In this document: positions 54,517 to 63,059 of the stretch, piece after piece | How the letters are laid out: the number at the start of each line of letters is the position of its first letter | Position numbering within the stretch: the stretch's first letter is position 1 | Assembly (NCBI RefSeq): GCF_003367175.1 | Contig: NZ_QRGA01000016.1 | Span: 124,001-188,000, forward strand | Reading direction: 5' to 3' | Length of the DNA: 64,000 nucleotides | DNA from: Trinickia dinghuensis | GTDB taxonomy: Bacteria; Pseudomonadota; Gammaproteobacteria; Burkholderiales; Burkholderiaceae | Position numbers and translations under genes: made by a program | The notes under the pieces: generated by a model | The model's input: the letters and a program-made list of their open reading frames with translations, nothing else | Told to the model about the DNA's origin: nothing | Database searches by the model: none

Positions 54517-56126
54517 GCATTGCGTCCTTTCAGAGCGAACAAGCCCTGCGGACGCTTTTGAATGAACAGGACGATCAGCACGAGCACGGCGATCTTCGCG
54601 AGCACCGCGCCGGAAAACGGTTCGATGGCCTTCGTGAGAATGCCGAGCCCGAAGCTGCCGAGCACGGTGCCGGCCAATTGCCCGACCCCGCCGAGCACGA
54701 CGGCCATGAACGAATCGACGATATAGCCCTGACCGAGATCGGGGCCCACGTTGCCGATTTGCGAGAGCGCGCAGCCGCCGAGGCCGGCGATGCCCGCGCC
54801 GAATGCGAACGCATATGAATCGATGAATGCCGTTTTCACGCCGACACAGGCAGCCATGCCGCGATTCTGCGTGACGGCGCGCACGAACAGTCCGAGTCGC
54901 GTGCGTGTGAGCACGGCCCAAGCGATGGCGACGACGCCGAGCGAGAACGCGAGGATGGCGATGCGGTTGTACGGCAGGATCAGATTCTGCATGACGGTGA
55001 CGCCACCCGTCATCCAAGCGGGATTCGTGACTTCGACGTTCTGCGCGCCGAACAGCGTGCGAGTCGCTTGCATCAGCACGAGGCTCGCGCCGAACGTCGT
55101 CAGCAGCGTTTCGAGCGGCCGGCCATACAAGCGCTTGAGCACGAGCCGCTCGAGCACGACGCCGACGAGCGCCGCGGCGATGAACGAGGCCGGCACCGCG
55201 GCGAGCGGATACCAGTCGAACGCGCCCGGCGCGTAATGCCGAAACGCGCTTTGCACGACGTAGGTCGCATAGGCGCCGATCATCAGGAATTCGCCGTGCG
55301 CCATGTTGATGACGCCGATGACGCCATAGGTGATCGCGAGCCCGAGTGCGGCCAGCAGTAAAACGCTGCCGAGCGAGATACCGGCGAACAGCGTCCCGGC
55401 GATGCGGCTGTTGCGTTCGATCGCGTCGAGCGCGTCGATGCCGCGCTGCGCCGCGGCGCGCACGCGCGGATCGGTTTCGGCGAAGGTGCCGTCGGGGTGC
55501 TGGGCGACGAGCGGGCGCAACAGCGGATAGAGGTCGAGGTCGTGCCGCGCGGCCACGAGTCGAACCGCTTCCAACCGCCTGGCCGGGTCCGCGTCGGTGA
55601 GCGCTGTCGTTGCCCACAGCACGTCGAGACGGCGCTTGAGCGCGGCATCGGTTTCCTTCGCGCGAGCCGCTTCGATGAACGGCTTCATCGAAGGATCGGG
55701 ATTCGCAAGGAGGGTGTCGGCGGCCTTGCGGCGCACCGCGAGATCGGGCGAGGCCAGCTGCGCGCCGGCCAACGCATGCGCGACCTTGTTGCGCAGCAGG
55801 TTATTGAGCATGACGGGCTGGGCGTCGCCGATCTCGACCAGCCGGCCGGAGACGGCGTCGCGCGCATGCGCATCGTCGCCGCTCTCTGCGATCAGCACTT
55901 GGCCCGAATCCGTTGCCAATGCGCGATCGTCGGCGAGCGCCCCGAGCAATGCGAGTCCTGCCGCATCATGGTTGGTCGCGAGCGTGTCGATGGCGGTGGC
56001 TTTCGCATCGAAGTCGTCGCCCGCGAGCGCCGCGACGTCGGCTGTCGTCAGGGCGAACGCCGTGGAGGCGGCGAGCGAGCACGCGAGCGCGACCACGAGT
56101 GCGCATCGGCGTAGGGATCTGTTCAT
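54513..56126 (-). CDS. urtB: Urea ABC transporter permease (UrtB)
   Basis: 537 residues. A signal-like N-terminus is followed by an alpha-helical soluble region of about 220 residues (repeats such as LRNKVAHALAGAQLASPDLAVRRKAADTLL, in pieces), usual for UrtB, and then the LivH-like channel: GSVLLLAALGLAITYGVIGVINMAHGEFLMIGAY (in pieces), LLTTFGASLVLMQATRTLFGAQNVEV and VDSFMAVVLGGVGQLAGT. It forms the membrane channel with UrtC. The ATG at 56126 is used; an ATG four codons upstream is possible. Confidence 0.94.
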   Translation of the reverse strand: MNRSLRRCALVVALACSLAASTAFALTTADVAALAGDDFDAKATAIDTLATNHDAAGLALLGALADDRALATDSGQVLIAESGDDAHARDAVSGRLVEIGDAQPVMLNNLLRNKVAHALAGAQLASPDLAVRRKAADTLLANPDPSMKPFIEAARAKETDAALKRRLDVLWATTALTDADPARRLEAVRLVAARHDLDLYPLLRPLVAQHPDGTFAETDPRVRAAAQRGIDALDAIERNSRIAGTLFAGISLGSVLLLAALGLAITYGVIGVINMAHGEFLMIGAYATYVVQSAFRHYAPGAFDWYPLAAVPASFIAAALVGVVLERLVLKRLYGRPLETLLTTFGASLVLMQATRTLFGAQNVEVTNPAWMTGGVTVMQNLILPYNRIAILAFSLGVVAIAWAVLTRTRLGLFVRAVTQNRGMAACVGVKTAFIDSYAFAFGAGIAGLGGCALSQIGNVGPDLGQGYIVDSFMAVVLGGVGQLAGTVLGSFGLGILTKAIEPFSGAVLAKIAVLVLIVLFIQKRPQGLFALKGRNA

Positions 56127-56242
56127 GGGTCGAGGCATGCAAGGAGCGACGGTCCAAGGGCGAGCGGCGGCAGCGCGAGGCGCGATCGAACGCGCCTTGC
56201 ACTGCCGTCCGCCGGGCGGGCTGCGGTCGAACGCGCCGTTGC

Positions 56243-57541
56243 CTAAGCGACGTTGCGCCGGCGCAAGAACTCGCGGATCGAGCTGACGACGTCGGGCTTG
56301 CCTTGGTTGCCCGCAATGTACGGACTCCACGGCTGCGCGCGAACGGGCGCCTTCGTCTTCCAGACGATGTTGAATTGGCCGTCGGCGCGCACTTCGCCGA
56401 TCATCACGGGCTTGTGCAGATGGTGGTTGCCGTCCATCGTCAGCGTGAAGCCGGACGGCGCGTCCACCGTTTGCCCGATCATCGCGGCTCGCACCTTGTC
56501 GACTTCAGTGCTCTTGGCCTTCTCGGCGGCTTGCTTCCACATATGGATGCCGACGAAGGTCGCTTCCATCGGGTCGTTCGTGACGCGCTTGCTGCCGCCG
56601 GGCAGGTTCTGCGATTTGACCCACTCGGCCCACTGGGCCTTGAATTTCGTATTGGCCGGACTCCTGACCGACATGAAGTAATTCCACGCGGCGAGCTGGC
56701 CGACGAGCGGCTTCGTGTCGATCCCGCGCAGTTCCTCTTCGCCGACCGAGAATGCAACGACCGGGATATCCGTCGCCTTGATCCCCTGGTTGCCGAGTTC
56801 CTTGTAGAAGGGCACGTTCGAATCGCCGTTGATCGTGGAGACGACGGTGGTCTTGCCGCCTTGCGCGAACGCCTTGATGTTGGCGACGATCGTTTGATAG
56901 TCGCTGTGCCCGAAAGGCGTATACACCTCCTGAATGTCGGCGTCGCTCACGCCTTTCGAATGCAGGAAGGCGCGCAAGATTTTATTCGTCGTGCGCGGAT
57001 AGACGTAATCGGTGCCGAGCAGGAAGAAGCGTTTCGCGCTGCCGCCCTCGGCGCTCATCAGATATTCGACTGCGGGCAGGGCCTGTTGATTCGGCGCTGC
57101 TCCCGTATAGAAGACGTTGCGCGACATTTCCTCGCCTTCGTATTGAACGGGGTAATAGAGCAGTCCATTCAACTCTTCGAAAACGGGCAATACCGATTTC
57201 CGCGAAACGGAGGTCCAGCAGCCGAATACGCAGGCGACTTTGTCTTGCGTCAGCAGTTGCCGAGCTTTTTCGGCGAACAGCGGCCAGTTCGATGCCGGGT
57301 CCACCACGACAGGCTGAATTTGACGGCCCAAAACGCCGCCGTTCTTGTTGATGTCGGCGATCGTCATGAGCGCCGTGTCTTTGAGCGAGGTCTCCGAAAT
57401 CGCCATCGTGCCCGAGAGCGAATGCAAGATGCCGACTTTGATCGGCCCGCTCGACGACTGCGCGCGAGCGAACGGGGCTTGCCCTGCTAGCGCTAGCGCG
57501 CCGGAGAGCGAACCGAGCTTCAACAAGCTACGACGTTTCAT
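56243..57541 (-). CDS. urtA: Urea ABC transporter substrate-binding protein (UrtA)
   Basis: 432 residues, periplasmic binding protein of the branched-chain amino acid/amide type. The N-terminus KRRSLLKLGSLSGALALAG has a twin-arginine-like motif followed by a hydrophobic core and an ARAQ cleavage region. The mature part contains VGILHSLSGTMAISETSLKD, VFGCWTSVSRKSVLPVFE, LLYYPVQYEGEEMSRNVFY, LLGTDYVYPRTTNKI and NHHLHKPVMIGEV, all UrtA-specific. It is first of the urtABCDE-ureD operon. The 116-bp gap to urtB is common for highly expressed binding proteins. Confidence 0.95.
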   Translation of the reverse strand: MKRRSLLKLGSLSGALALAGQAPFARAQSSSGPIKVGILHSLSGTMAISETSLKDTALMTIADINKNGGVLGRQIQPVVVDPASNWPLFAEKARQLLTQDKVACVFGCWTSVSRKSVLPVFEELNGLLYYPVQYEGEEMSRNVFYTGAAPNQQALPAVEYLMSAEGGSAKRFFLLGTDYVYPRTTNKILRAFLHSKGVSDADIQEVYTPFGHSDYQTIVANIKAFAQGGKTTVVSTINGDSNVPFYKELGNQGIKATDIPVVAFSVGEEELRGIDTKPLVGQLAAWNYFMSVRSPANTKFKAQWAEWVKSQNLPGGSKRVTNDPMEATFVGIHMWKQAAEKAKSTEVDKVRAAMIGQTVDAPSGFTLTMDGNHHLHKPVMIGEVRADGQFNIVWKTKAPVRAQPWSPYIAGNQGKPDVVSSIREFLRRRNVA

Positions 57542-57640
57542 GTGCTTCCCCTTGCCGATGCTGAAATAGCGTTTATTGGAGTAGGCCGCGCGATGCGGGC
57601 GTCGATGAGACAAGCGACGCGTGCGCGGACCGCCGAGCAT

Positions 57641-57656
57641 TGCAAGGGATATGCCA
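57641..57656 (-). promoter_or_regulatory. Sigma-54 (RpoN) promoter of the urt-ure operon
   Basis: Minus-strand TGGCATATCCCTTGCA fits TGGCAYRNNNNTTGCW at every specified position: GG at -24, GC at -12 with correct spacing. The predicted transcription start is about 90 bp before the urtA ATG. Nitrogen-limited expression of urea uptake via RpoN/NtrC is well known in proteobacteria. Confidence 0.7.
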
Positions 57657-57719
57657 ACCGCGATTTGTCGGGCGCAGCGCGGCCCAGCGCGGCGATCGCC
57701 GAAGGGGAGGGAGATGGTT

Positions 57720-57749
57720 TGCACCAATTCCGGCTGCCAACTTGGTGCG
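57720..57749 (-). promoter_or_regulatory. NtrC-like enhancer half-sites upstream of urtA
   Basis: Inverted TGCACCAA (57720-57727) and TTGGTGCG (57742-57749) match the arms of NtrC sites (TGCACCA...TGGTGCA), roughly 90-120 bp upstream of the predicted sigma-54 start, a normal enhancer distance. The arms are 14 bp apart, wider than the usual single site, so they may be parts of two weaker sites. The 17-mer ending at 57749 matches the glnA-type consensus at 11 of 17 positions. Confidence 0.45.
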
Positions 57750-57958
57750 AGCCGCGTCGCGAAAGCGCAGGGTGCGCGATGTTGGTGAACGAATGGGCTG
57801 TTTCGCGCTTGCCGTGAGGGGTTGCGTCACCGATCTCGTTGCTTCGATAATGGCTGCGCTCCGCTTACTGGGCAAATACGATTCAATGGTTGTGTAATAT
57901 AAATGTAATAAAAAATCATCAAAAGATAACAAGCCAATTCAATTAGAAGAGAACCGAT

Positions 57959-59926
57959 ATGACCAACGGAAAGGCTGTACGAGGGCAGTACAAGAGGGGG
58001 ATGGGGTGGGCGGCAACGGGGGCCGTTGCGCTATTCGCGCTGGCCGGCTGCGGCGGTGGGGGAAGCAGCGGCAGCCCGAGCGCGGGAACGAGCGTCACGC
58101 AGGTTGCGCTGCAAGGCACGGCAGCCGTGGGCGCACCGATGGCGAGCGCCAACATCGTCGTCATCGATTCAAAAGGCGCGATGGCGACGACCACGGCCGA
58201 TTCCAACGGCCAGTACTCCGTTTCCGTAACTAGCCTGACGGCGCCGCTCGTGATTCTGGCATCGGACCCAACCGGCGTCGATTCCACGCAAGTGTCGGTG
58301 GTACCGTCGATGGGCACGACGTCGACGGTCACCGCCAACGCCACGACACTGACCACCGCGATCAGCGCCCTTCTGACCAGTACCGGCAATCCGACGGATC
58401 TAGCAGCGAGCAGCAGCGCACTGGCGGCCGTGACGCCCGCGAGCGTATCGGCGGCGGTGAGCAGTTTGAAGACCGCGTTGTCGACAATTCTGGCCGCCAA
58501 CGGTGTCGGCGCGGCGACGTTCGATCCGATCGGCACGCCTTTCACGGCCGACCACACGGGGCTGGACGGCGTCATCGACGCGGTTCAAGTGGTCGCGGCA
58601 CCGGGTGGAGGCGATGAACTCGTTTCGACCGCGGATGCGACGACGAGCGTTTCGCTGAACAGCAGCGCGAATATCTCGACCACGCTGTCCGCACCGCCTG
58701 TCCAAGGCGGATATCTGAGTTCGCTGGTATCGCAGCTTTCGCTGTGTCTGAACGGGACGAGCACGGCGTGCAGCCAGGCGATCGACGCCAAGTACTTGGG
58801 GAACGGGTTTACATCGTTCGCGAGCGCGCATCCCGTGGTGGCTGCCGGCGGGGTGACGCTGGGCGTTCCGCGCACGCTCCAATTCTTCACGGCCGGCGGC
58901 GTTCAGAAGGCGCTGGTTCAACTGCCCTATGTGACGCAGAGCGGGGCCAAGGGCTCACTCGTCATCGTGGTGCAGCAATTGTCGAACGGCAGCTGGGATG
59001 TCATCGGAAATCAGCAGCCGTACAACGTATCGATTTCGTCGTTCCTCGAGCGCAAGCAATTCCTGGATCCGACCGAAGTGAAGTTCGGCCGTTACGAAGC
59101 CGGCATTTCGATCACCGTACCGAACGGTGCGGCTGGCACCCCCAATCCGGCCAATCTCGCGTCGGCCGCCGTGACCGGCCCCGGCATCAACGGCACGGTA
59201 TATCTGACGCCGCGTGCCGGCGTCGGCAACGCCTTGCTGGGCTTGACGAGCACCGCGCTGACGCAGCCGCCCGTCGGCAGCGTGCTGTCGACGTCGAACA
59301 CGAGCCTGTATCGATGGTCTTGGCTAGCTCTGGGCGGTAGTGCGAACGGCACCTTCGTTCCGGGTACCGGCGCTATGGGTTACTACACTCCGTCTCCGAT
59401 CGACGTGTCGACGGTGCCGAGGTACGCCACCTACACCGTGACGTTCTACGATTCGACGGGCGCGCAGATCGGCCAACCGTTCTCGGTCATGAACCCGACG
59501 CCGGTGATGCCCGCGACGGCGGGCCAAGGCGTGCTATGGCAAAGCTTGTCCGGCAATACGATCGCGAACTTCATGAATCCCGCCGGCTCATTGGCGGCTC
59601 AGCAAGCGAGCGCGCCGATCGCCTGGTCGAGCTTGATCAATGGCGTGAACGCCGCGCCGCTCGTCGGCAAGGTGCAGATCCAGGCAACGCCGGGTACGGG
59701 CGTGAATACGAGCGAGGTCGACGGATGGGCGATCATGCCTTCGACGTTTGCCATAAACGGCAGCTATGCCGCCACGGTCACGGCCGGCGTCGATCAAACG
59801 GGCGTCCAGCAATGCACGAGCGCGTGCGCCTTCCCGGCGCTGCAGACCGGCGCCTCGCGCCTCGTCCAGCTTTATTGGATCGCGGGTGAGATCGAGTACT
59901 TCAACATCTGGAAGTACAACGACTGA
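57959..59926 (+). CDS. Large lipoprotein of unknown function
   Basis: 655 residues. The signal peptide ends in a lipobox FALAGCGGGG (Cys at about residue 31), followed by a Gly/Ser linker. The segment GTAAVGAPMASANIVVIDSKG then SNGQYSVSV (about 53-85) resembles a carboxypeptidase-regulatory-like beta-sandwich. The rest is Ser/Thr/Ala/Gly-rich and probably beta-structured, with an aromatic-rich end (YFNIWKYND). Only three or four Cys are present, including QQCTSACAF. I recognise no enzymatic motif. Similar long lipoproteins occur in Burkholderiaceae without known role. It ends before a strong terminator; upstream DNA is AT-rich. Confidence 0.75.
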   Translation: MTNGKAVRGQYKRGMGWAATGAVALFALAGCGGGGSSGSPSAGTSVTQVALQGTAAVGAPMASANIVVIDSKGAMATTTADSNGQYSVSVTSLTAPLVILASDPTGVDSTQVSVVPSMGTTSTVTANATTLTTAISALLTSTGNPTDLAASSSALAAVTPASVSAAVSSLKTALSTILAANGVGAATFDPIGTPFTADHTGLDGVIDAVQVVAAPGGGDELVSTADATTSVSLNSSANISTTLSAPPVQGGYLSSLVSQLSLCLNGTSTACSQAIDAKYLGNGFTSFASAHPVVAAGGVTLGVPRTLQFFTAGGVQKALVQLPYVTQSGAKGSLVIVVQQLSNGSWDVIGNQQPYNVSISSFLERKQFLDPTEVKFGRYEAGISITVPNGAAGTPNPANLASAAVTGPGINGTVYLTPRAGVGNALLGLTSTALTQPPVGSVLSTSNTSLYRWSWLALGGSANGTFVPGTGAMGYYTPSPIDVSTVPRYATYTVTFYDSTGAQIGQPFSVMNPTPVMPATAGQGVLWQSLSGNTIANFMNPAGSLAAQQASAPIAWSSLINGVNAAPLVGKVQIQATPGTGVNTSEVDGWAIMPSTFAINGSYAATVTAGVDQTGVQQCTSACAFPALQTGASRLVQLYWIAGEIEYFNIWKYND

Positions 59927-59940
59927 TTGAGCGCGACCGG

Positions 59941-59965
59941 GAAGGGGGCGGCGTTGCCGCCCTTC
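59941..59965 (+). other. GC-rich hairpin after the lipoprotein gene
   Basis: GGCGGC / GCCGCC stem with a GTT loop and outer GAAGG / CCTTC pairing (one mismatch/bulge), 15 bp past the stop codon and ahead of the main terminator. It probably stabilises the mRNA end or assists termination. Confidence 0.4.
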
Positions 59966-59992
59966 GACGCGACGGTTTTGCATCGGCCAAAC

Positions 59993-60028
59993 AAAATGCC
60001 GTCGGTTCGGAAGGCCGACGGCATTTTT
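59993..60028. terminator. Rho-independent terminator, apparently bidirectional
   Basis: Stem ATGCCGTCGG / CCGACGGCAT with a 9-nt loop (TTCGGAAGG), preceded by AAA(A) and followed by TTTTT. On plus it terminates the lipoprotein gene. Read on minus, the A-run becomes a U-tract, so it can also end the rhodanese gene (stop at 60104). Confidence 0.85.
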
Positions 60029-60103
60029 ATCGCATCGATGGCGGCAGTGGGAGGCGCGATACGGTTCGAGTGGGCGTCGCCGCCCATTCGACGCTCGGTC
60101 GGC

Positions 60104-60427
60104 TCAATAAAGCGGCACCTTCGGATCCACCTGACGCGACCACGCGTCGATCCCACCTTGAAGGTTGAAGATGTTCTTGAAGCCGCGCCCTTCGAGGAAC
60201 ATCCCGACATTGGCGCTGCGTGCACCGTGATGGCAGATGCAAACGATCTGCGCTTCGTCGTCGAGTTCTTCGCTGCGCGCCGGGATGTCGCGCATCGGAA
60301 TCTCGACGCAGCCGGCGATATTGGCGGTCGCGACTTCCCAGGGCTCACGCACGTCGAGCAGCACGGGAGCGGGGCGCGACGAATCGGCCAGCCATTCGGC
60401 GAGTGCGGGAGCGGTCAGGTTTTGCAT
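60104..60427 (-). CDS. Rhodanese-like sulfurtransferase
   Basis: 107 residues, a single rhodanese domain. VLLDVREPWEVATANIAGCV near residues 22-41, IPMRDIPAR, and an active-site loop CHHGARSANVGMFL with Cys at about residue 64, then NLQGGIDAWS. It transfers sulfane sulfur or acts as a persulfide carrier in the cytoplasm (GlpE-type). The ATG at 60427 gives the usual start. It is downstream of the methyltransferase (78 bp) on the same strand. Confidence 0.9.
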   Translation of the reverse strand: MQNLTAPALAEWLADSSRPAPVLLDVREPWEVATANIAGCVEIPMRDIPARSEELDDEAQIVCICHHGARSANVGMFLEGRGFKNIFNLQGGIDAWSRQVDPKVPLY

Positions 60428-60505
60428 GGCGGACGATCGATTGAAATAACTGAGCGGCGCTGGGCGGCACGGCCTGCTAGGCCGCACCGCTGCGAAGCGA
60501 TGAAA

Positions 60506-61159
60506 TTAGAACTTGAAGCGCGGCGGCTGAACGGCACCCGCCAGCGGCTCGACGAACGTCTCGAACACGTCGGCCACGCGGAATTGCTTTTCGTCGATGC
60601 GCGTGATGACTTGCGCCTTCATGACGGGAGCCGTGCCGACGAACGCTGCGAGGCGGCCGCCGATCTTCAGTTGCTCGAGGATTTCCTGCGGCAGCACGGG
60701 CAGGCCACCCGACACGCAGATGACATCGTACGGTGCGCCCGTGGGCCAGCCGCGCGCGCCGTCGCCGAGCGCGACTTCGGCATTCGTCACGCCGTTCTCG
60801 GCCAGATTGCGCTTGGCGAGTTCGACGAGTTCCGGCGAGATATCGACCGTCAGCACGTGGCGGGCGCGGTGAGCGAGCAGCGCGGCCATGTAGCCCGAGC
60901 CCGCGCCGATTTCGAGCACGGTTTCATGCTTCTTGACGGCCAGCTCTTGCAAGATGCGCGCTTCGACGCGCGGGAAGAGCATGTGCTCGCCCGTGGGCAG
61001 CGGCACTTCGAGATCTGCGAACGCGATCTCGCGGTAGGCGGCGGGGACAAAATTTTCGCGCTTGACGATCGACAGCAGATTCAGCACGTCCTGGTCCAGC
61101 ACGTCCCAGGGGCGAATTTGTTGTTCGATCATGTTGAAACGGGCTTGCTCGATGTTCAT
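60506..61159 (-). CDS. Protein-L-isoaspartate O-methyltransferase family protein
   Basis: 217 residues. FNMIEQQIRPWDVLDQDVL near the N-terminus, REIAFADLEVPLPTGEHML, then the SAM-binding VLEIGAGSGYMAALLAHRA near residues 80-98 (motif I) and VLTVDISPELVELA. DVICVSGGLPVLPQEILEQL replaces the typical active loop, as in the Pcm-like group of beta-proteobacteria. It may repair isoaspartyl residues or have another methyl acceptor; canonical Pcm residues are only partly kept. Confidence 0.82.
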   Translation of the reverse strand: MNIEQARFNMIEQQIRPWDVLDQDVLNLLSIVKRENFVPAAYREIAFADLEVPLPTGEHMLFPRVEARILQELAVKKHETVLEIGAGSGYMAALLAHRARHVLTVDISPELVELAKRNLAENGVTNAEVALGDGARGWPTGAPYDVICVSGGLPVLPQEILEQLKIGGRLAAFVGTAPVMKAQVITRIDEKQFRVADVFETFVEPLAGAVQPPRFKF

Positions 61160-61262
61160 GGCGACTTAGCGGACTTAGGACGTGACGTAGCGGTTATAGC
61201 GGTGCGGTACGACAGAAAGAAACTTCGGGATTGTACCAAACCGAATGCGCAAGCCGATGTGC

Positions 61263-61520
61263 TCAGCGTTTGCTGCGTTTGATCTGCGCCTCGAACGCCA
61301 CGTCGAGCTTGCTGACCCGCTTGGGTTTCGCGGGCGAGATGGCGTCGACGAACGAGACGAACGCATCGAGCGGCAGCGGCTCGGAAAGCGGCAACTCGAC
61401 CCCGCTCGCGCGGTCGACCAGACGAAACAGGCCGCCGGGCATGCCGATGGCGGCGTATTGGGTATTGCCGGTGCGCTCCTTGAGCTTTTGCACCGCGGAA
61501 ATGGCGCGTGTGCCGCGCAT
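61263..61520 (-). CDS. Small conserved hypothetical protein
   Basis: 85 residues from the Met at 61520. Basic at the C-terminus (PAKPKRVSKLDVAFEAQIKRSKR, in pieces) and with a central GMPGGLFRLVDRASGVELPL. A longer form starting at 61553 (96 residues) is possible, but GAGGATCG precedes the inner ATG at better distance. No TM or signal. I do not recognise a domain. It stands alone on minus between the methyltransferase and the divergent YkgJ gene. Confidence 0.6.
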   Translation of the reverse strand: MRGTRAISAVQKLKERTGNTQYAAIGMPGGLFRLVDRASGVELPLSEPLPLDAFVSFVDAISPAKPKRVSKLDVAFEAQIKRSKR

Positions 61521-61592
61521 GCTTCGATCCTCGTAAAATCGCGGGTTAAACATCTACTTTACCAAGCCGCGTGCCCGCGCACCTAATGTCGT

Positions 61593-61973
61593 ATGGCGGG
61601 CGCGGATGCAAATTGGGCTCGCGCACGGCCGCGCGCCCTTATTCGGGCCCTTGCAGTGAACGCCACCGGTTTCAGCCTCAGTTCTGTCAGTTCGATCAGT
61701 TCGTCCTCCGCACCCGAGCATGCATGCCGTCCCGGCTGCGGTGCCTGCTGCATCGCGCCGTCGATCACGAGTCCGATCCCGGGCATGCCGAACGGCAAGC
61801 CGGCGGGTGTGCGCTGTATTCAGCTTTCCGATGAGAACCGGTGCCTCATTTTTGGGCTGCCCGAACGTCCGAGCTGTTGTGCGGGATTGAGTCCGTCGCT
61901 GGAGATGTGCGGTTCTTCCCGGACGGATGCCTTGCTTTGGCTGACCCAGCTCGAGATAGACACGCTGCCGTAG
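61593..61973 (+). CDS. YkgJ-family cysteine cluster protein (zinc/iron-chelating)
   Basis: 126 residues by the longest reading. The conserved part is [21 protein letters not shown], then [20 protein letters not shown] and [15 protein letters not shown], with eight to nine Cys in the pattern of the YkgJ (CxxCxxCC) family, proposed to bind zinc or iron. The first 40 residues are not conserved in style. The true start may be a GTG at 61656 or lie nearby; no Shine-Dalgarno is clear for either. Function unknown. Confidence 0.75.
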   Translation: MAGADANWARARPRALIRALAVNATGFSLSSVSSISSSSAPEHACRPGCGACCIAPSITSPIPGMPNGKPAGVRCIQLSDENRCLIFGLPERPSCCAGLSPSLEMCGSSRTDALLWLTQLEIDTLP

Positions 61974-61987
61974 CTTTTCCCACTTTC

Positions 61988-62206
61988 ATGACGGGCGCGA
62001 TGGTCGGCAATTTCGTCATGGTCGGCGTCGGCACCGCGATCTTAGAACCCATCGATACGGCGTCGGGCGCAGCCTATGCCTATCCGAAGGAGATTACGGT
62101 GTCGTTCGGCCAACCGGCCCCGTCGAAAGCCGCTCCGGATACCGGCAAGGCCACGCCGATCGATTCGACGGCCGCAATCGATACCCCGGCCCCGCCGGCG
62201 AAGTGA
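61988..62206 (+). CDS. Possible small protein, doubtful
   Basis: 72 residues beginning MTGAMVGNFVMVGVGTAILEP, with a mildly hydrophobic start, then AYAYPKEITVSFGQPAP and a Pro/Thr/Ala tail. It starts 14 bp after the YkgJ stop and ends just before a stem-loop, which suits a gene. There is no Shine-Dalgarno and no recognised family. Confidence 0.3.
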   Translation: MTGAMVGNFVMVGVGTAILEPIDTASGAAYAYPKEITVSFGQPAPSKAAPDTGKATPIDSTAAIDTPAPPAK

Positions 62207-62212
62207 CTCCGC

Positions 62213-62276
62213 GGCGAGACGAAACCCCAACGGCTTCGTCTCGCCGGCGCATGCGAACGCGCTCGGCATGCGCCGG
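62213..62276 (+). terminator. Two adjoining perfect 11-bp stem-loops
   Basis: First: GGCGAGACGAA (62213-62223) / TTCGTCTCGCC (62235-62245), loop 11 nt. Second: CCGGCGCATGC (62244-62254) / GCATGCGCCGG (62266-62276), loop 11 nt. They share two bases. No U-tract follows. Either a factor-independent stop region for the preceding genes or a structured RNA. Confidence 0.5.
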
Positions 62277-62377
62277 TGAAAACGAGCCCAGAAAGCGATG
62301 CGGGTTAGTATTCCTTTATGCGGCCAACGGCGAGCCGGCCGGTGCCTAACGCCGAGGCTGAACACTAGGAGTCATGC

Positions 62378-62980
62378 ATGACGTACGCTGTTGCGCCCCG
62401 TCGGCGCAAATTGCTGGGTTGGGTTTTCGCGGCCGTTGCCGGCGCGTGTATTGCGAGTGTTGGCGTTTCGCTGTCCGCGTGCGCGAGTTCGACGTTCCCG
62501 TTCATCCCCGATCACTACACGTTTTCGCGCCAGCAGATACAGACGGCGGTGGCGCGAAAGTTTCCCTACCACCGTACCGTATCGCAGCTGTTCGACGTCG
62601 CGCTGACGAACCCGGTCGTGGGCTTCGAGCCCGGCAGCAACCGTGTCACCGTCCATGTTGACGCGCACATCGCAAGTCCGTTTCTGCAGCAGCCTGTCGA
62701 TGGTGGATTTCTTCTGACGAGCCAGCTCGAATACGACGCGCCGACCCACGCCGTCGTGCTGCGCTCCCCAAGCGTCGAGCGCGTCGACGTGGACGGCCAG
62801 GCGCAGGCGTACCAGCAGCAGATTCAGGCAGCCGGCGCGGTTGCCGCCGCGCAGTTGCTGGACGGCTATCCGATCTACACGTTCAAGCCTGAGCAGCTGC
62901 AATTCGCCGGCGTGGACTTCGAACCCGGTACAATCACGATCCTTACAAACGGCATACGCGTTCAGATCGTCGAGAAATGA
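62378..62980 (+). CDS. DUF1439 lipoprotein (YceB-like)
   Basis: 200 residues. A basic start ([10 protein letters not shown]) and a hydrophobic core precede a lipobox LSAC near residue 36. The mature part has [65 protein letters not shown] (in pieces) and a final strand GIRVQIVEK, typical of DUF1439/YceB. A tubular lipid-binding fold is known for relatives; function is not established. AGGAG lies six bases before the ATG. Confidence 0.85.
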   Translation: MTYAVAPRRRKLLGWVFAAVAGACIASVGVSLSACASSTFPFIPDHYTFSRQQIQTAVARKFPYHRTVSQLFDVALTNPVVGFEPGSNRVTVHVDAHIASPFLQQPVDGGFLLTSQLEYDAPTHAVVLRSPSVERVDVDGQAQAYQQQIQAAGAVAAAQLLDGYPIYTFKPEQLQFAGVDFEPGTITILTNGIRVQIVEK

Positions 62981-63059
62981 CGTTCGCGCGGCCGCGAGAG
63001 GCCGCGCACGGAAAGCTTGCTGCCCGGTCCGCTCGCACTCATCGAGAGAGAGGGCATCG

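Larger units (their letters stand above)
57542..57958. other. 417-bp divergent regulatory region between urtA and the large lipoprotein gene
   Basis: No gene seen. The left half carries the sigma-54 element (57641-57656) and NtrC-like half-sites (57720-57749) directed to urtA. The right end (about 57880-57958) is strikingly AT-rich with runs such as TAATATAAATG and AATAAAAAATC, probably the promoter zone of the lipoprotein gene, though no -35/-10 pair with good spacing stands out. Confidence 0.55.
61974..62377. other. 404-bp region with one doubtful small frame and two tandem hairpins
   Basis: Only a doubtful 72-codon frame (61988-62206) and the two stem-loops at 62213-62276 are seen. The AGGAG at 62367-62371 is the ribosome-binding site of the next gene. 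No promoter pair was convincing. Confidence 0.45.

Noticed and set aside
54517-55617. Long frame upstream of urtC antisense-like to urtB codons.
   Set aside because: Arg/Ala-rich, same-strand shadow of urtB; the urtC start is fixed by overlap at 54516.
56127-57490. Long plus-strand frame opposite urtA and urtB.
   Set aside because: Arg/His-rich shadow of the minus-strand genes; no ribosome-binding site or domain.
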